From: Betaproteobacteria bacterium RIFCSPLOWO2_12_FULL_62_58
GTDB taxonomy: Bacteria > Pseudomonadota > Gammaproteobacteria > Burkholderiales > SG8-41
Direction: 5' to 3'
Assembly: GCA_001772005.1 (NCBI GenBank)
Contig: MERI01000065.1
Location: 1 to 44,843, forward strand
DNA length: 44,843 nt
Every line of letters starts with the position of its first letter. The first letter of the stretch is position 1. Positions 14,869 to 24,154 of this stretch are shown here, piece after piece. The notes below the pieces were generated by a model that saw nothing but the letters and a program-made list of their open reading frames with translations, did not search any database and was not told the DNA's origin. A program made the position numbers and the translations under genes.

Positions 14869-14935
14869 ATTGCTCTCCTCGATTGTGGCCGCGCTTACGC
14901 GTTACGTTAAGAAACGAGCGCGACCACGCAGTCTA

Positions 14936-14965
14936 TTGACATCAAATACTACATAGTAATATAGT
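14936..14965 (+). promoter_or_regulatory. Strong sigma70-type promoter of the hydroxylase operon
   Basis: A perfect TTGACA (14936-14941), an 18-bp spacer and TATAGT (14960-14965) lie 83 bp before the FAD-subunit start. The spacer holds an inverted repeat TACTA-CA-TAGTA (14947-14958), well placed for a repressor. The 68-bp divergent side also serves the CoxG-like gene. GntR proteins encoded at 8594 and 19817 are candidate binders. Confidence 0.6.
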
Positions 14966-15047
14966 GCTTTGCAACCCATCCCCACCGCTGTCCCGCAAGC
15001 AAAAAAAGATGTGATAGCTAATCAGGGTGGTTTCATCCGGAGGGCTC

Positions 15048-15911
15048 ATGAAGGCGGGTGTTTTTGCTTACGCCAGACCGTCGTCGCTGGCCGAAGTGTT
15101 TGATCTGCTCGAACAATGCGGCGATGAAGCCAAAATCTTGGCTGGCGGACAGAGCCTGATCGCCTCGCTTAACATGCGCCTCGCCGCGCCGGCAATGCTG
15201 ATAGACATCAATGGTCTTACCGATCTTGCTGGGATTATCGTCAGTGGCGATATGGTGCGTATCGGTGCGCTGACGCGCCACCGCAGCGTGGAGCGATCGG
15301 TCGAGGTCGCGACGCATTTGCCGCTGATCCATCAGGCGATGCCATATGTAGCGCACGCGGCGATTCGTAACCGCGGCACGTTTGGTGGCAGCATCGCCTT
15401 TGCCGATCCCGCTGCGGAGCTGCCGGCATGCAGCGTTGTTCTCGATGCCACGTTTCGGATCGCTGGCAAAAGCGGCGAGCGCAGCGTTCCCGCACGGCAG
15501 TTTTTCAAGGGACTCTACGAAACGGACATCCAGGCCGGCGAAGTGCTGCTCGGCGGTGAATTTCGGGCGCTCCAACCCGGCTATCGTTCCGCGTTTCTGG
15601 AATTGGCGCGTCGGCACGGCGATTACGCCATCGTCGGCGTGGCAGCGCACGGTAAATTCGAGGGCGGTCGCTTTTCGGACGTCAGTCTCGCCTTTTTCGG
15701 CATCGGCGCGATTCCGGTGCTCACGGTGAGTACGGCGGCTGCCCTGGAGGGCAACCCGTATTCGCCGGACACAGTTGCAGCGGTGCAGGCTGCAGTGAGC
15801 ACGGACCTGGAACCATACGCATACGGCGACATCTATCACGGTGCGGCAACCAAGCTGCATCTGGCGCGCGTGCTAGCGGGCCGGATCGTTAACGCATTGA
15901 CGGCGGCATGA
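15048..15911 (+). CDS. Molybdenum hydroxylase FAD-binding subunit (CoxM-like)
   Basis: The 287-residue protein starts at ATG 15048 behind GGAGGG. The FAD-binding motif A-G-G-Q-S-L-I-A-S-L-N-M-R is at about residues 32-44, and a second conserved block N-R-G-T-F-G-G-S-I-A-F-A-D-P-A-A-E lies near residue 108. It passes electrons from the iron-sulfur subunit to an acceptor. It is the first gene of the M-S-L operon, the order found in CO dehydrogenase and related aldehyde/xanthine-type enzymes; the S gene follows 6 bp later. Substrate set by the large subunit. Confidence 0.92.
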   Translation: MKAGVFAYARPSSLAEVFDLLEQCGDEAKILAGGQSLIASLNMRLAAPAMLIDINGLTDLAGIIVSGDMVRIGALTRHRSVERSVEVATHLPLIHQAMPYVAHAAIRNRGTFGGSIAFADPAAELPACSVVLDATFRIAGKSGERSVPARQFFKGLYETDIQAGEVLLGGEFRALQPGYRSAFLELARRHGDYAIVGVAAHGKFEGGRFSDVSLAFFGIGAIPVLTVSTAAALEGNPYSPDTVAAVQAAVSTDLEPYAYGDIYHGAATKLHLARVLAGRIVNALTAA

Positions 15912-15917
15912 GCGCTT

Positions 15918-16412
15918 ATGACACCCGCCCAGGACACGTTCGACATCACATTGACGGTCAACGGCGTATCAGTTTCGAGACGCATCGCGGCGAGACAGCA
16001 TCTGGTCGATTTTCTGCGCGAGGAACTGGGGTTGACCGGCTCCCATCTCGGTTGCGAGCACGGTGTGTGCGGTGCCTGCACGGTCAAGGTCAACGGCGAG
16101 ATCGTACGCGGCTGCCTGATGCTCGCGCTGCAAGCTGACGGCGCCAGCGTTGAAACCATTGAAGGTCTATCGGAAAGCGGCGCAATCGCGGACTTGCAGC
16201 GGGCATTTCACGAACGCAACGCGCTGCAGTGCGGCTTCTGCACGCCGGGCATGCTGATCGCGGCGGCGGAGTTGCTGGAATGCAAACCCGACGCAACGCG
16301 CGAAGAGATCCGCGCGCACATGGCGGGCAATTACTGCCGTTGCACGGGCTATCAGTCTATCGTGGAAGCGGTGGAGGTGGTTTGTCGCGGGCGCGTGAGG
16401 CAACGGGCATGA
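15918..16412 (+). CDS. Molybdenum hydroxylase [2Fe-2S] subunit (CoxS-like)
   Basis: The 164-residue protein has both [2Fe-2S] sites. The plant-ferredoxin type is G-C-E-H-G-V-C-G-A-C-T-V near residue 45, and the second is C-G-F-C-T-P-G-M near residue 106 with N-Y-C-R-C-T-G-Y near residue 140. It relays electrons from the molybdenum centre to FAD. Length is normal. Its stop overlaps the start of the large subunit (ATGA-type overlap at 16409-16412). Confidence 0.95.
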   Translation: MTPAQDTFDITLTVNGVSVSRRIAARQHLVDFLREELGLTGSHLGCEHGVCGACTVKVNGEIVRGCLMLALQADGASVETIEGLSESGAIADLQRAFHERNALQCGFCTPGMLIAAAELLECKPDATREEIRAHMAGNYCRCTGYQSIVEAVEVVCRGRVRQRA

Positions 16413-18790
16413 AAATTAAGGCCGAGTTTCCGCTCAAGGCGCCGTATACCGATTACATCGGCGTGGCAGTACCGCGTCCCGACGCGCGCCGCCTGCTGCA
16501 GGGTCGCGGCCGCTATGTCGACGACATCCGTTTGCCACGAATGGCGCATGTCGTTTTCGTGCGCAGTCCTTACGCCCATGCCAGGATCGTCAACATCGAT
16601 GTTTCCCAAGCCGCCGTCAGCCCCGGGGTGATACGGGTAGTGAGCGGGTCGCAGGTGGCCAGGGTCTGTAGGCCGTGGGTGGGCGTGCTTACACACCTCA
16701 AGGGCTTGAAGTCCGCGCCTCAGCACCCGCTGGCGATCGATCGCGCATGCTGGCAGGGAGAGGCAGTGGCGGCGGTTGCGGCCGAGACCCGCGCGCAAGC
16801 CGAAGATGCGGTGCAGTTGGTCAATATCGAATGGCAAGAGCTGCCCGCCGTGACCGATCCCGAGACCGCGCTCGAGCCGGAAACACCGGTCATTCATCCG
16901 GAGCTCGGCGACAACCTGGCTTACCAGCGCGAGGTCGATACCGGTGATACAGAAGAGGCGTTTGCCAGGGCGTACAAAATCGCGGAAGCGACTTTTCGTA
17001 CCAGCCGCCACACTGCGGTCACGCTAGAGCCGCGCTCGATTCTTGCCGACTTTAATCCGGCGGAGCGGCAGCTTACCGTTTACCACTCGACCCAGGTTCC
17101 GTACATGATGCAATGGATCCTGGCGAAGCACTTCGAGTTGCCCGAGGTCGACGTGCGCGTGATCGCGCCCGATGTCGGCGGCGGTTTCGGCGCGAAGATT
17201 CATATTTACGGCGACGAAATGACGACGGTGGCGTTGAGTCTCATGCTCGGGCGCCCCGTCAAGTTCGTTGCTGACCGCCTGGAATCGTTCGTGACCGATT
17301 TTCATGCGCGCGGCCATTGTGTCAAAGCGCGCATGGCGGTGTCGAAAGCTGGCGATATCCTCGGCATCGAGATCGACGACTTGTACGGTATCGGGCCGTA
17401 TTCCGGCTACCCGCGCGGCAGTGCCAATGAGGCCCAGCAGGTGATTAATCTCGTCGGCGGCCCGTATAAAAACCGCGTCTATCGCGGCCGCACGCGCGTC
17501 GTGTTCCAGAACAAGAACATGTACGGCCAGTATCGTGCCGTCGGGCATCCGGTAGCGTGCGCCGTTACGGAAGGCCTGGTTGATTTCGGCGCCGCCGCGA
17601 TCGGGATGGACCCCGCGGAGTTCCGCCGCCGCAACTATATTCCCGCCGACGCTTATCCCTACACGCTGGTAACCGGGCCGGTGTTCGAAAAACTGTCGCA
17701 GCACGAAGCGCACGATAAATTGCTCAAGCTCATGAACTACGCCGCACTGCGTGCGGAACAGGCGGCGCTCAGGCAGCGCGGCATTTACCGCGGTATCGGG
17801 TTGGCGGCGTTTGTCGAGATGTCCAACCCTTCGGCCGCCACCTACGGTAAGGGCGGCGCGTCGATCGCAGCTCAGGACGGCTGCACCATCAAGCTCACCG
17901 CGACCGGCGGCATTACCTGCGCCGCAAGCATTAATGAGATCGGGCAGGGTGCGGCGACGATCGTGGCGCAGATCGCCGCTTCTGCGGTCAGCGTTGCGCT
18001 GGACAAGGTCAAGGTGGTGATTGGCGATACCGAGGTTACGCCCTACGGCGGCGGCAACTGGGGATCGCGCGGCACCGGCATCGGCGGTGAAGCGGTGCTG
18101 CGAGCTGGCAAGGCGCTGCGTCAGAACATCCTGACATTCGTCGCGCGGTTGACAGAAACCGAGGCCTCGCTGCTCGATATCCGCCACGGCAAGGTGGTGG
18201 ATGCCGCAACCGGCGCCGAGCGCATGACGTTGGAGGAAGTGGCGCGCACCGCCTATTTCCGGAGCGACAAAGTGCCCCCGGATTTTTCGCCGGAGCTGGC
18301 GGTCACCCGTCACTATGCGCAGAAAACCTACGACGGCATCTGCACCAACGGCATCCAGGGCTGCTATCTCGAGGTCGATGTCGAGACTGGTTTCGTCAAA
18401 CTGCTCAGGCACTGGGTGGTAGACGATTGCGGTACGGTGATCAACCCGCTGCTGGTCGACGAACAGATTCGCGGCGCGGTAGTGCAGGGCTTCGGCGCAG
18501 CGCTCTTCGAAGAGTGTATTTACAGTCCGGAAGGGCAGCTTTCGAACGGCAGTCTGATCGACTATCTGGTGCCGATGGCGCGCGAAATGCCGGACATCGA
18601 GATCAGCCACACGTCCACGCCGACCGCAACCTCGGAACTGGGCGCGAAGGGAGTGGGCGAGGCCGGTACTGCGGGTTCGCCCGCGGCGGTTATGAACGCG
18701 ATCAACGATGCATTAAAACCGTTCGGTGCGCGCGTTATGGCGCAGCCGTTCACGCCCGAGCGCATTTTGCGCGCGCTGGGAAAAATATGA
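16409..18790 (+). CDS. Molybdenum hydroxylase large subunit, xanthine/aldehyde oxidase type
   Basis: The 793-residue protein has the MoCo-binding P-D-V-G-G-G-F-G-A-K-I near residue 253 and the invariant active-site glutamate in G-A-K-G-V-G-E-A-G-T near residue 748. The active-site loop of true CO dehydrogenases carries C-S-F-R; the corresponding stretch here reads M-Y-G-Q-Y-R-A-V-G-H-P (about residue 371). This is therefore not a form I CO dehydrogenase but a CoxL-like enzyme of unknown substrate, probably an aldehyde or heterocycle. It ends the M-S-L operon; a Bug protein gene follows 45 bp on and may share transcription. Confidence 0.92.
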   Translation: MKIKAEFPLKAPYTDYIGVAVPRPDARRLLQGRGRYVDDIRLPRMAHVVFVRSPYAHARIVNIDVSQAAVSPGVIRVVSGSQVARVCRPWVGVLTHLKGLKSAPQHPLAIDRACWQGEAVAAVAAETRAQAEDAVQLVNIEWQELPAVTDPETALEPETPVIHPELGDNLAYQREVDTGDTEEAFARAYKIAEATFRTSRHTAVTLEPRSILADFNPAERQLTVYHSTQVPYMMQWILAKHFELPEVDVRVIAPDVGGGFGAKIHIYGDEMTTVALSLMLGRPVKFVADRLESFVTDFHARGHCVKARMAVSKAGDILGIEIDDLYGIGPYSGYPRGSANEAQQVINLVGGPYKNRVYRGRTRVVFQNKNMYGQYRAVGHPVACAVTEGLVDFGAAAIGMDPAEFRRRNYIPADAYPYTLVTGPVFEKLSQHEAHDKLLKLMNYAALRAEQAALRQRGIYRGIGLAAFVEMSNPSAATYGKGGASIAAQDGCTIKLTATGGITCAASINEIGQGAATIVAQIAASAVSVALDKVKVVIGDTEVTPYGGGNWGSRGTGIGGEAVLRAGKALRQNILTFVARLTETEASLLDIRHGKVVDAATGAERMTLEEVARTAYFRSDKVPPDFSPELAVTRHYAQKTYDGICTNGIQGCYLEVDVETGFVKLLRHWVVDDCGTVINPLLVDEQIRGAVVQGFGAALFEECIYSPEGQLSNGSLIDYLVPMAREMPDIEISHTSTPTATSELGAKGVGEAGTAGSPAAVMNAINDALKPFGARVMAQPFTPERILRALGKI

Positions 18791-18835
18791 GATGGCGCAG
18801 GAAAAATTGGAGTTGACAAGCCAAAGGGGGAATGT

Positions 18836-19813
18836 ATGCACAAAGCAGTGATCATAGCAAGTGTCGTCACAGCGGCCGCATCTTGTGCGTTCGGTACGCA
18901 TGTCGCATATTCACAAGCTTATCCGACTAAGCCGATCCGTATGATAGTGGCATTCGCCCCAAGCGGGGCGCCCGACATCATCGGCCGTCTTATCGGTCAG
19001 AAACTTAACGAAAACCTGGGGCAGCCGGTGATTGTTGACAACCGTCCTGGCGCGACCGGCAACATCGGCGCCGAGATTGTGGCAACGGCTGCTGCCGATG
19101 GTTATACGGTGTTCATGGCAACGCTGTCGTTGGCGATTAGCCCGAGCTTTTACAAGAAGCTGCCATTTGATCCAATCAAAAGCTTTTCACCGGTGGGCAT
19201 GGTGGCCTCAGTGCCGTTACTGCTCGTGGTGCATCCTTCGCTGCCGCCAAAATCGGTGAAAGAACTCATCGCGCTTGCTAAGTCCAGGCCCGGGGCGTTG
19301 AATTACGCTTCGGTTGGCAGCGGCAGCCCGCAGCATCTGTCTGCCGAACTTTTCAAGTCGACTGCGGGCGTCAACATTGTGCACGTTCCATACAAGGGTG
19401 GCGGGCCTGCCACCACGGCTGTGTTAAGCGGGGAAGTGCAGATGTTCTTTGCTGGGATGCCGCCTGCATTGCCACACGTGAAGGCAGGCCGTCTGCGGGC
19501 GCTGGCGGTATCTACCATCAAGCGTTCGGCGTCCGCGCCGGAAGTTCCGACGATGAGCGAAGCCGGATTGCCTGGTTTTGAGGCCGATAATTGGAACGCC
19601 CTGCTTACGCCGCACGGCACGCCGCGGAAGATCGTCGATCGTCTTAATCTGGAACTGGAAAGAATACTTAAGCTGCCTGACATTCAAGCGCTGCTGATCA
19701 CGACGGGTGCAGAGGCCGCTTACAGTACCTCGAATGAGCTCACGGCCCGGATCAAAGAAGAAACGGTGAAATGGGGCAAGGTCGCGCGCGTTGCAGGCGT
19801 CAAGCCCGAATAA
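18836..19813 (+). CDS. Bug/TctC-type periplasmic solute-binding protein 1
   Basis: The 325-residue protein has a signal peptide (cleavage near residue 26 before Q-A-Y-P-T-K-P-I-R). The first ligand loop is F-A-P-S-G-A-P-D (40-47), an unusual variant of the common P-G-G-x-D form, and V-P-Y-K-G-G-G-P-A-T near residue 182 is standard. These proteins bind mostly carboxylates and feed tripartite tricarboxylate transporters, but no TctA or TctB gene is near. It follows the molybdenum hydroxylase, and its stop is 3 bp from the GntR gene, so hydroxylase, binding protein and regulator probably form one unit acting on the same compound. Confidence 0.92.
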   Translation: MHKAVIIASVVTAAASCAFGTHVAYSQAYPTKPIRMIVAFAPSGAPDIIGRLIGQKLNENLGQPVIVDNRPGATGNIGAEIVATAAADGYTVFMATLSLAISPSFYKKLPFDPIKSFSPVGMVASVPLLLVVHPSLPPKSVKELIALAKSRPGALNYASVGSGSPQHLSAELFKSTAGVNIVHVPYKGGGPATTAVLSGEVQMFFAGMPPALPHVKAGRLRALAVSTIKRSASAPEVPTMSEAGLPGFEADNWNALLTPHGTPRKIVDRLNLELERILKLPDIQALLITTGAEAAYSTSNELTARIKEETVKWGKVARVAGVKPE

Positions 19814-19816
19814 AAC

Positions 19817-20608
19817 ATGGACACGACGCTCTTCGCCTCTTCGGGCTCCGAGATGCTTGCGCAGTTTCTGGCGCACTCGAAGCCCGGCCTGCCGAAATAC
19901 GCTCAACTGCGCGAAGTATTGCTCGCCGCAATTGAGAGCGGCCACTGGAAACCCGGTGCGAGGCTGCCGACCGAACAGGCGCTCGCGCACCACACGCCGT
20001 TCAGCCTCGGCACGGTGCAGCGCGCGCTGCGCGCGCTGGTGGATGAAGGCATTGTGGTGCGCCAGCAGGGCAGCGGTACCTATGTCGCGGAAAGCCGCAA
20101 GGCGATGGATGCGCCGTGGCATTGCCGCTTCATCGCCGACGACGGGAAAAGTTTCCTGCCGATCTATCCGAAAGTAGTCATGCGCAAGCGCATCCGCGAA
20201 CGCGGGTCGTGGTCGGAGTATCTCGATCAGCACGGCGACAACGTGATCCGCATCGACCGCGTCATCAGCATAAACGACGAGTTCAGCGTTTACAGCCGGT
20301 TCTATCTCAACGCCGATCGCTTTAGAGGGATCATGGAAAAGCCGCTGGCCGACCTCGACGGCGCCAACTTCAAGGCGATCCTGAGTCGCGAGTTCGGGTT
20401 GCCGGTGACCCACGTCGCGCAGACGATGATTAGCCTCCGCTTCCCCGACTTCGTGTGCCGCGCGCTCAAGCTCCGCAAGGCCGTCGCCGGCACCTTGCTC
20501 GAGATCGCGGCGAGCGCGGGCCGCGACCGCCATGTGTATTACCAGGAACTCTATATACCGACCAACCGGCACCGCCTAGTGGTATCGGATATCTACCCGG
20601 AGCGGTGA
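19817..20608 (+). CDS. GntR-family regulator with UTRA domain (second)
   Basis: This 263-residue protein has a winged helix at residues 24-95: L-P-T-E-Q-A-L-A-H-H-T-P-F-S-L-G-T-V-Q-R-A, then V-R-Q-Q-G-S-G-T-Y-V. The UTRA-type ligand domain follows, with R-I-D-R-V-I-S-I and the end H-V-Y-Y-Q-E-L-Y. It has only modest similarity to the regulator at 8594. It sits 3 bp after Bug 1 and 19 bp before a sulfatase, so it probably controls its own operon. The TACTA-CA-TAGTA site near 14950 is one candidate operator. Confidence 0.87.
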   Translation: MDTTLFASSGSEMLAQFLAHSKPGLPKYAQLREVLLAAIESGHWKPGARLPTEQALAHHTPFSLGTVQRALRALVDEGIVVRQQGSGTYVAESRKAMDAPWHCRFIADDGKSFLPIYPKVVMRKRIRERGSWSEYLDQHGDNVIRIDRVISINDEFSVYSRFYLNADRFRGIMEKPLADLDGANFKAILSREFGLPVTHVAQTMISLRFPDFVCRALKLRKAVAGTLLEIAASAGRDRHVYYQELYIPTNRHRLVVSDIYPER

Positions 20609-20627
20609 TATTTTCTCGGGAAATGCA

Positions 20628-22082
20628 ATGAAATCAAGCAATCTCCTCATCATCATGTCCGACGAGCATAACCCGAAAGTCATGGGGTGCAACGGACATC
20701 CTTTAGTCAGGACGCCCAATATCGACGCGCTCGCTGCGGGCGGCACCACGTTCACGAGTGCGTATACGACATGCCCCGTGTGCGTGCCGGCGCGCGCGGC
20801 ATTCGCGGTCGGCAAGTACGTGCACCAGATCGGCTACTGGGACAACGCCGACGCTTACGAAGGCGCGATTCCGAGCTGGCACCACCGACTGCGCGAGCGC
20901 GGCCACCGCGTGGTTTCGATCGGCAAGCTGCACTTCCGCGGCCACGAGGGCGACGACAACGGCTTTTCCGAAGAAATCATCCCGATGAACATCATCGAGG
21001 GCAAAGGCGATCTGATGGGGCTGGTGAGGAACGACTTGCCCGAGCGGGGGCTGTCGTGGAAAATCGCCAAGCTCGCCGGTCCCGGCGAGACGCCGTATAC
21101 GGCCTACGACCGCGAAATCGCGGGCAAAGCGCAGATCTGGCTGCGCGAGGAGGCGCCGAAGTACCGCGATAAGCCGTGGGTGCTGTTCGTGTCGTTCGTG
21201 TGCCCGCATTTCCCACTGGTGGCGCCGGCCGAGTTCTATTACCAGTATCCGCTCGACCGGATGCCGCTGCCCAAACAGTACGCGCAGAACGAGCGGCCCG
21301 ATCATCCGTACCTGCGCGATTACGCTGGCAGTTTCGTTTACGACAAATTTTTCGACGCCGAGAAGCTCAGGAAGGCGATCGCCGCGTATTACGGCCTGTG
21401 CACTTTTCTCGACGACAACATCGGCAAGGTGCTGCGCACGCTCGACGTGGTCGGGCTCGCTGATTCAACGCGCGTGCTGTATACCTCGGATCACGGCGAT
21501 AATCTCGGCGCGCGCGGGCTGTGGGGCAAATCGACGATGTACGAGGAAGTCGCGGGCGTGCCGCTGATCATCAAGGGTCCCGGCATACCGCAGGGCGTCA
21601 AGGTGAGCGAGCCGGCGAACCATGTCGATACCTATCCGTTCATCATGGAGTGCGCGGGCGAGGACAGGCCGGAGGTGTATGACGGCCATCTTGGGCATTC
21701 GCTGTTCAAGCTCGCTGCCGGCGCCAGACCCGACCGCAACGTGCTGTGCGAATATCACGGCATGGGCTCGACCACCGGCGCCTTCATGATCCGGCACGGC
21801 AATTACAAGTACGTGCATTACGTCGCTTACCGGCCGCAGCTGTTCGATCTGGCCGCGGATCCGGAAGAATTGCGCGATCTCGCGACCGATCCGGCGTACT
21901 CGAAAGTGCTCGAAGAGTGCCGTGCCAGGCTGTATGCGATCTGCGATCCCGCGGAAGCTGACGCCCGCGCGAAGAAACGTCAGGCTGAGTTGCTGGAGCA
22001 GCACGGCGGACGCGAGGCGGTGATCCAGCGCGGTGATCTGGGCTTCACGCCGCCCCCGGGTTATCCGGCGAAATTCGGCTGA
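20628..22082 (+). CDS. Sulfatase, choline-sulfatase-like (CxPAR type)
   Basis: The 484-residue protein has the alkaline-phosphatase-like sulfatase fold. The N-terminal metal site is L-L-I-I-M-S-D-E-H-N. The formylglycine motif C-V-P-A-R is in T-C-P-V-C-V-P-A-R-A-A-F (about residues 45-56), and Y-T-S-D-H-G-D-N-L-G near residue 286 supplies further metal ligands. The C-x-P-A-R form and the flanking W-D-N-A-D-A-Y resemble BetC choline sulfatases, but the substrate is not settled. There is no signal peptide, so it is cytoplasmic. Activity needs Cys to formylglycine conversion, which the maturase at 13014 could perform. Confidence 0.9.
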   Translation: MKSSNLLIIMSDEHNPKVMGCNGHPLVRTPNIDALAAGGTTFTSAYTTCPVCVPARAAFAVGKYVHQIGYWDNADAYEGAIPSWHHRLRERGHRVVSIGKLHFRGHEGDDNGFSEEIIPMNIIEGKGDLMGLVRNDLPERGLSWKIAKLAGPGETPYTAYDREIAGKAQIWLREEAPKYRDKPWVLFVSFVCPHFPLVAPAEFYYQYPLDRMPLPKQYAQNERPDHPYLRDYAGSFVYDKFFDAEKLRKAIAAYYGLCTFLDDNIGKVLRTLDVVGLADSTRVLYTSDHGDNLGARGLWGKSTMYEEVAGVPLIIKGPGIPQGVKVSEPANHVDTYPFIMECAGEDRPEVYDGHLGHSLFKLAAGARPDRNVLCEYHGMGSTTGAFMIRHGNYKYVHYVAYRPQLFDLAADPEELRDLATDPAYSKVLEECRARLYAICDPAEADARAKKRQAELLEQHGGREAVIQRGDLGFTPPPGYPAKFG

Positions 22083-22091
22083 AAGAATATT

Positions 22092-22122
22092 TCCCTCTCT
22101 TCACTCTTGCGGGTAGAGGGGA
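22092..22122. repeat. Small intergenic palindrome
   Basis: CCCTCTCTTCACTC and the following GAGGGGAGTGTGGGG (around a TTGCGGGTA loop) pair imperfectly. It resembles the pyrimidine-rich hairpin in the core of element C. It might act as a weak terminator between the sulfatase and the next Bug gene, though it has no T-run. Confidence 0.4.
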
Positions 22123-22151
22123 GTGTGGGGGGTCAACGAGCAGGAGGAGCG

Positions 22152-23132
22152 ATGCGAACCAGAAGATTCAAGTTGTTGTGGAGTATGGGATTCGGGGCGA
22201 TGTTGACTGCCGGTGGCGCGCTGGCGCAGGCTTACCCTGAACGGCCGATCCGCATGCTGGTGCCGTTCGCGCCCGGCGGCAATACCGACATCCTGGCGCG
22301 CGCGGTGGGCCTGAGGATGTCGGATAACTGGGGCAAACCGGTAGTGATCGACAATCGTCCCGGTGGCAGCGGGCTGATTGCGGCGGAGATCGTGGCCAAA
22401 GCGACGCCCGACGGCTATACCGTATTTGTCGCCTCCACCGGCGAAGTCGCGGTCAATCCCAGTCTGTTCAAGAAACTGCCCTACAGCGTGGAAAAGGACT
22501 TTGCGCCGGTTTCGCTCGGCACGATTTCGCCGATATTGATTGTCGCGCATCCTTTGTTCGCGCCGAAAACAATCGGGGAGCTCGTCGCACTGGCAAAAGC
22601 GAAACCGAAAACCCTGTCCTACGCATCGGTGGGCGTGGGCAGTCCCATGCACTTGTCGGGCGAATTATTCAAGATGCTGACCGGGACGGACATCGTGCAT
22701 GTGCCGTACAAGGGCGGCGGGCCGGCGACAATCGCGCTGCTCGGCGGGCAGGAAGTGCAATTCGGCTTCGTCGGCATGGGCCCCGCGATTCCTTACGTCA
22801 AGGCCGGCCGGCTGAAGGCGCTTGCAATCTCCACCGCCAAGCGCGCGACCCTGCTGCCCGAGTTGCCGACGATGCAGGAGCAAGGCGTGAAGGGCTTCGA
22901 TACCAGCATCTGGTTCGCATTCTTCGCGCCGGCGAAGACGCCGAAGAGCGTGATTGCGAAGTTGAATGCGGAAATCGTGCGCGTACTGAAAATGAAGGAA
23001 GTGAATGATTTCCTACTCGGCACCGGTGTCGAGGTCACGCCGGGCATGCCCGTGGAACTGTCGCGCTTCGTGAAGTCGGAAGAGGCCAAGTACCGCAAGA
23101 TCATACAGGTGGCCAGCGTCAAGCTCGACTGA
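22152..23132 (+). CDS. Bug/TctC-type periplasmic solute-binding protein 2
   Basis: The 326-residue protein starts at ATG 22152 behind GGAGGAG, with a signal peptide cleaved near residue 25 (A-L-A before Q-A-Y-P). The ligand loop is F-A-P-G-G-N-T-D (39-46), followed by D-N-R-P-G-G-S-G near 66, and V-P-Y-K-G-G-G-P-A-T is present. It lies between two sulfatases and next to a close relative (Bug 3), which suggests capture of a product or carboxylated substrate of those enzymes. The Asn in the loop differs from the Ala of Bug 3, so ligands may differ. Confidence 0.92.
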   Translation: MRTRRFKLLWSMGFGAMLTAGGALAQAYPERPIRMLVPFAPGGNTDILARAVGLRMSDNWGKPVVIDNRPGGSGLIAAEIVAKATPDGYTVFVASTGEVAVNPSLFKKLPYSVEKDFAPVSLGTISPILIVAHPLFAPKTIGELVALAKAKPKTLSYASVGVGSPMHLSGELFKMLTGTDIVHVPYKGGGPATIALLGGQEVQFGFVGMGPAIPYVKAGRLKALAISTAKRATLLPELPTMQEQGVKGFDTSIWFAFFAPAKTPKSVIAKLNAEIVRVLKMKEVNDFLLGTGVEVTPGMPVELSRFVKSEEAKYRKIIQVASVKLD

Positions 23133-23169
23133 TCGTGATGCAACATACCGATTCGAAAAGGAGGCACAC

Positions 23170-24147
23170 ATGATACGCATGGACAGGTTGTTCGTCATTT
23201 GCATGGGATGCTGGCTCGCAGCGCTGGGCGGCACGGCGGCGGCGCAGGCGTACCCTGCGAAGTCGATCCGTGTAGTGGTGCCGTACGCCCCCGGTGGCGC
23301 GACCGATCTCACCGCGCGCCTAGTCGGGCAGAAGATGAACGACAGCTTTAGGCAGACCGTGGTCATCGACAATCGGACGGGCGCGGGCGGCGTGATCGGC
23401 GCCGATATCGTCGCCCGCGCGGCGCCCGACGGCTACACCGTGCTGCTGGCGTCGCCGGCGGAAATTGCAGTACTGCCGCACCTGCAGAAAATGCCGTACA
23501 ACGTCGATAAGGATTTCGCGCCGGTGTCGCTCGCTTCCACCACGCCGCTGATTCTGGTCCTGCATCCCTCGGTCCCCGTCAAGTCGGTGAAGGCGTTGAT
23601 CGCATTCGTCAAGGCGCGGCCGGGGCAGATGACATACGCCTCGGCGGGTACCGGCGGCGTGCAGCATCTCGCCGGAGAACTGCTCAAGATCACGTTCAAG
23701 CTCGACATGGTGCACGTGCCGTACAAGGGCGCGGGGCCGGTCATGCCGGACCTGATCGGGGGGCATGTGCCGATGTTTTTCTCCGGCATGCCGCCGGCAA
23801 TGCCGCATGTGAAGGCGGGGAAACTGCGTGCGCTCGCGGTGACCTCCACCACGCGCTCGCCCGCCGCGCCGAACGTGCCGACCATGGCGGAGGCGGGCGT
23901 GCCGGATTTCGTGTTCACGAACTGGTTCGCCTACTTCGTGCCGGCCGGTACTCCTGCCGGCGTCATCTCGACGCTCAACGCCGAGATCAATCGGGCATTG
24001 AAGCTGGAGGACGTGAAGACCAGGCTCGCCACCGTCGGCCTCGAAACGGTTGGCACCACGCCCGAGGAACTTGCGAAATTCGTGCGCTCGGAAAGCGACA
24101 AGTTCGCGCAGCTGATCAGACAGTCCGGGGCCAAGGGCACGGATTGA
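23170..24147 (+). CDS. Bug/TctC-type periplasmic solute-binding protein 3
   Basis: The 325-residue protein starts at ATG 23170 behind AAAAGGAGG. The signal peptide ends A-A-A before Q-A-Y-P-A-K (about residue 25). The ligand loop Y-A-P-G-G-A-T-D (39-46) is the common form. The C-terminus F-A-Q-L-I-R-Q-S-G-A-K-G is closely matched by the orphan C-terminal fragment at 25814-25868. The gene is 37 bp after Bug 2 and 7 bp before sulfatase 2. Confidence 0.92.
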   Translation: MIRMDRLFVICMGCWLAALGGTAAAQAYPAKSIRVVVPYAPGGATDLTARLVGQKMNDSFRQTVVIDNRTGAGGVIGADIVARAAPDGYTVLLASPAEIAVLPHLQKMPYNVDKDFAPVSLASTTPLILVLHPSVPVKSVKALIAFVKARPGQMTYASAGTGGVQHLAGELLKITFKLDMVHVPYKGAGPVMPDLIGGHVPMFFSGMPPAMPHVKAGKLRALAVTSTTRSPAAPNVPTMAEAGVPDFVFTNWFAYFVPAGTPAGVISTLNAEINRALKLEDVKTRLATVGLETVGTTPEELAKFVRSESDKFAQLIRQSGAKGTD

Positions 24148-24154
24148 GTGCGTG

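Noticed and set aside
14404..14910. Plus-strand frame of 168 codons
   Set aside because: It overlaps the CoxG-like gene on the opposite strand, which has conserved motifs and a promoter region in the right place.
17024..18610. 528-codon open frame on the minus strand
   Set aside because: It is antisense to the molybdenum hydroxylase gene, which has clear family motifs. High GC content opens long empty frames on the other strand.
15048..18790. Aerobic CO dehydrogenase
   Set aside because: Gene order fits, but the large-subunit active-site loop lacks the C-S-F-R form and no coxD/E/F accessory genes follow.
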